NCBI GenBank assembly: GCA_900313435.1
Contig: OMRF01000294.1
Span: forward strand, 1-7,175
Origin: an uncultured Lachnospiraceae bacterium
GTDB lineage: Bacteria; Bacillota; Clostridia; Lachnospirales; Lachnospiraceae
Reading direction: 5' to 3'
DNA: 7,175 bases
Both the position numbers and the translations under genes were made by a program. This document shows, one piece after another, positions 6,952 through 7,175 of this stretch. The notes under the pieces are model-generated. The model was not told where the DNA came from, did no database searches, and was given only the letters and a program-made list of their open reading frames with translations. Position 1 is the stretch's first letter. Every line of letters starts with the position of its first letter.

Positions 6952-7175
6952 ATGATAGAACTTTCCCATGTCGTAAAGGGCTACGGTCCTGAACCGAGAA
7001 AACCTGTGATAGACGACTTTTCGTTGTTTATAGACAGGGGGGAGTTTGTTCTTCTTACCGGGAAAAGCGGTGCGGGAAAGACTACCCTGATCAAGCTCAT
7101 ATCAAGGGAACTTTCGCCCGATTCCGGGAAGATTCTTTTTGAGGGAAAGGATATAGCTGAATTTTCCGCATTGGA
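6952..7175 (+). CDS. ABC transporter ATP-binding protein, FtsE-like, N-terminal part (3' end outside window)
   Basis: The first 74 codons are visible. They show an ABC ATPase start (MIELSHVVKGYG), the strand before the P-loop (GEFVLLTG) and a complete Walker A at 37-45 (GKSGAGKTT) followed by LIKLISRELSPDSGKILFEGKDI. The combination 'GEFV.L.G.SGAGK(S/T)T.IK.I.RE..P..G.I' resembles Firmicutes FtsE more than drug or amino-acid importer ATPases. FtsE pairs with the membrane protein FtsX to activate peptidoglycan hydrolases at the cell wall. LolD/MacB-type ATPases share much of this region, so FtsE is not certain; the Q-loop, signature motif and Walker B lie outside the window. The start is ATG 6952, 10 bases after the STAS stop; the ribosome binding site is weak (GGAT at 6943-6946), which suggests coupling to the STAS gene. 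Confidence 0.8.
   Translation, partial: MIELSHVVKGYGPEPRKPVIDDFSLFIDRGEFVLLTGKSGAGKTTLIKLISRELSPDSGKILFEGKDIAEFSAL

Noticed and set aside
1..7175. CRISPR arrays, tRNA or rRNA genes, insertion sequences, long DNA repeats
   Set aside because: None was seen on reading the window; nearly all of it is accounted for by coding sequence.

Overview
The window looks like part of a chromosome of a Gram-positive, Clostridia-type bacterium. A Lachnospiraceae-like gut or rumen anaerobe is the best guess. The basis is heavy use of AGG/AGA for arginine, CTT for leucine and ATA for isoleucine, AGGAG-type ribosome binding sites, and the protein families present. Taxonomy is an inference; no marker gene is present.

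Positions 1-6535 are the baseplate end of a phage-tail-like contractile injection system, all on the + strand and tightly packed. In order they encode the C-terminal part of a gp25-type baseplate wedge protein, a 1038-residue baseplate J/gp47-type protein, a second, shorter baseplate J-type protein (698 residues, TTG start), and a 342-residue 'tail protein I'-type protein. Two large J-type wedge proteins followed by a tail-protein-I-domain protein is the arrangement known from extracellular contractile injection systems (eCIS; Afp/PVC/MAC-like) rather than from a P2-like prophage. No capsid, portal, terminase, integrase or lysis gene is visible, but the window is too short to exclude them nearby. 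Together these proteins would form the wedges of the baseplate joining spike, tube and sheath. Junctions are a 1-base overlap, a 38-base gap and a 6-base gap, so the four genes are almost certainly one transcription unit. Sheath, tube, spike and ATPase genes would have to lie upstream of position 1.

Positions 6536-6641 form the only real intergenic region. It holds a very AT-rich promoter-like stretch with a perfect TATAAT and a stem-loop that starts about where transcription should begin. No intrinsic terminator is seen for the baseplate operon.

Positions 6642-7175 carry a 99-residue STAS-domain protein of the anti-sigma-factor-antagonist type and, 10 bases later, the start of an FtsE-like ABC transporter ATPase that runs off the window. 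These two are probably a separate unit. They may be unrelated housekeeping genes marking the 3' boundary of the injection-system locus, or they may be functionally tied to it by partner-switching control and envelope remodelling. The sequence alone does not decide between these.
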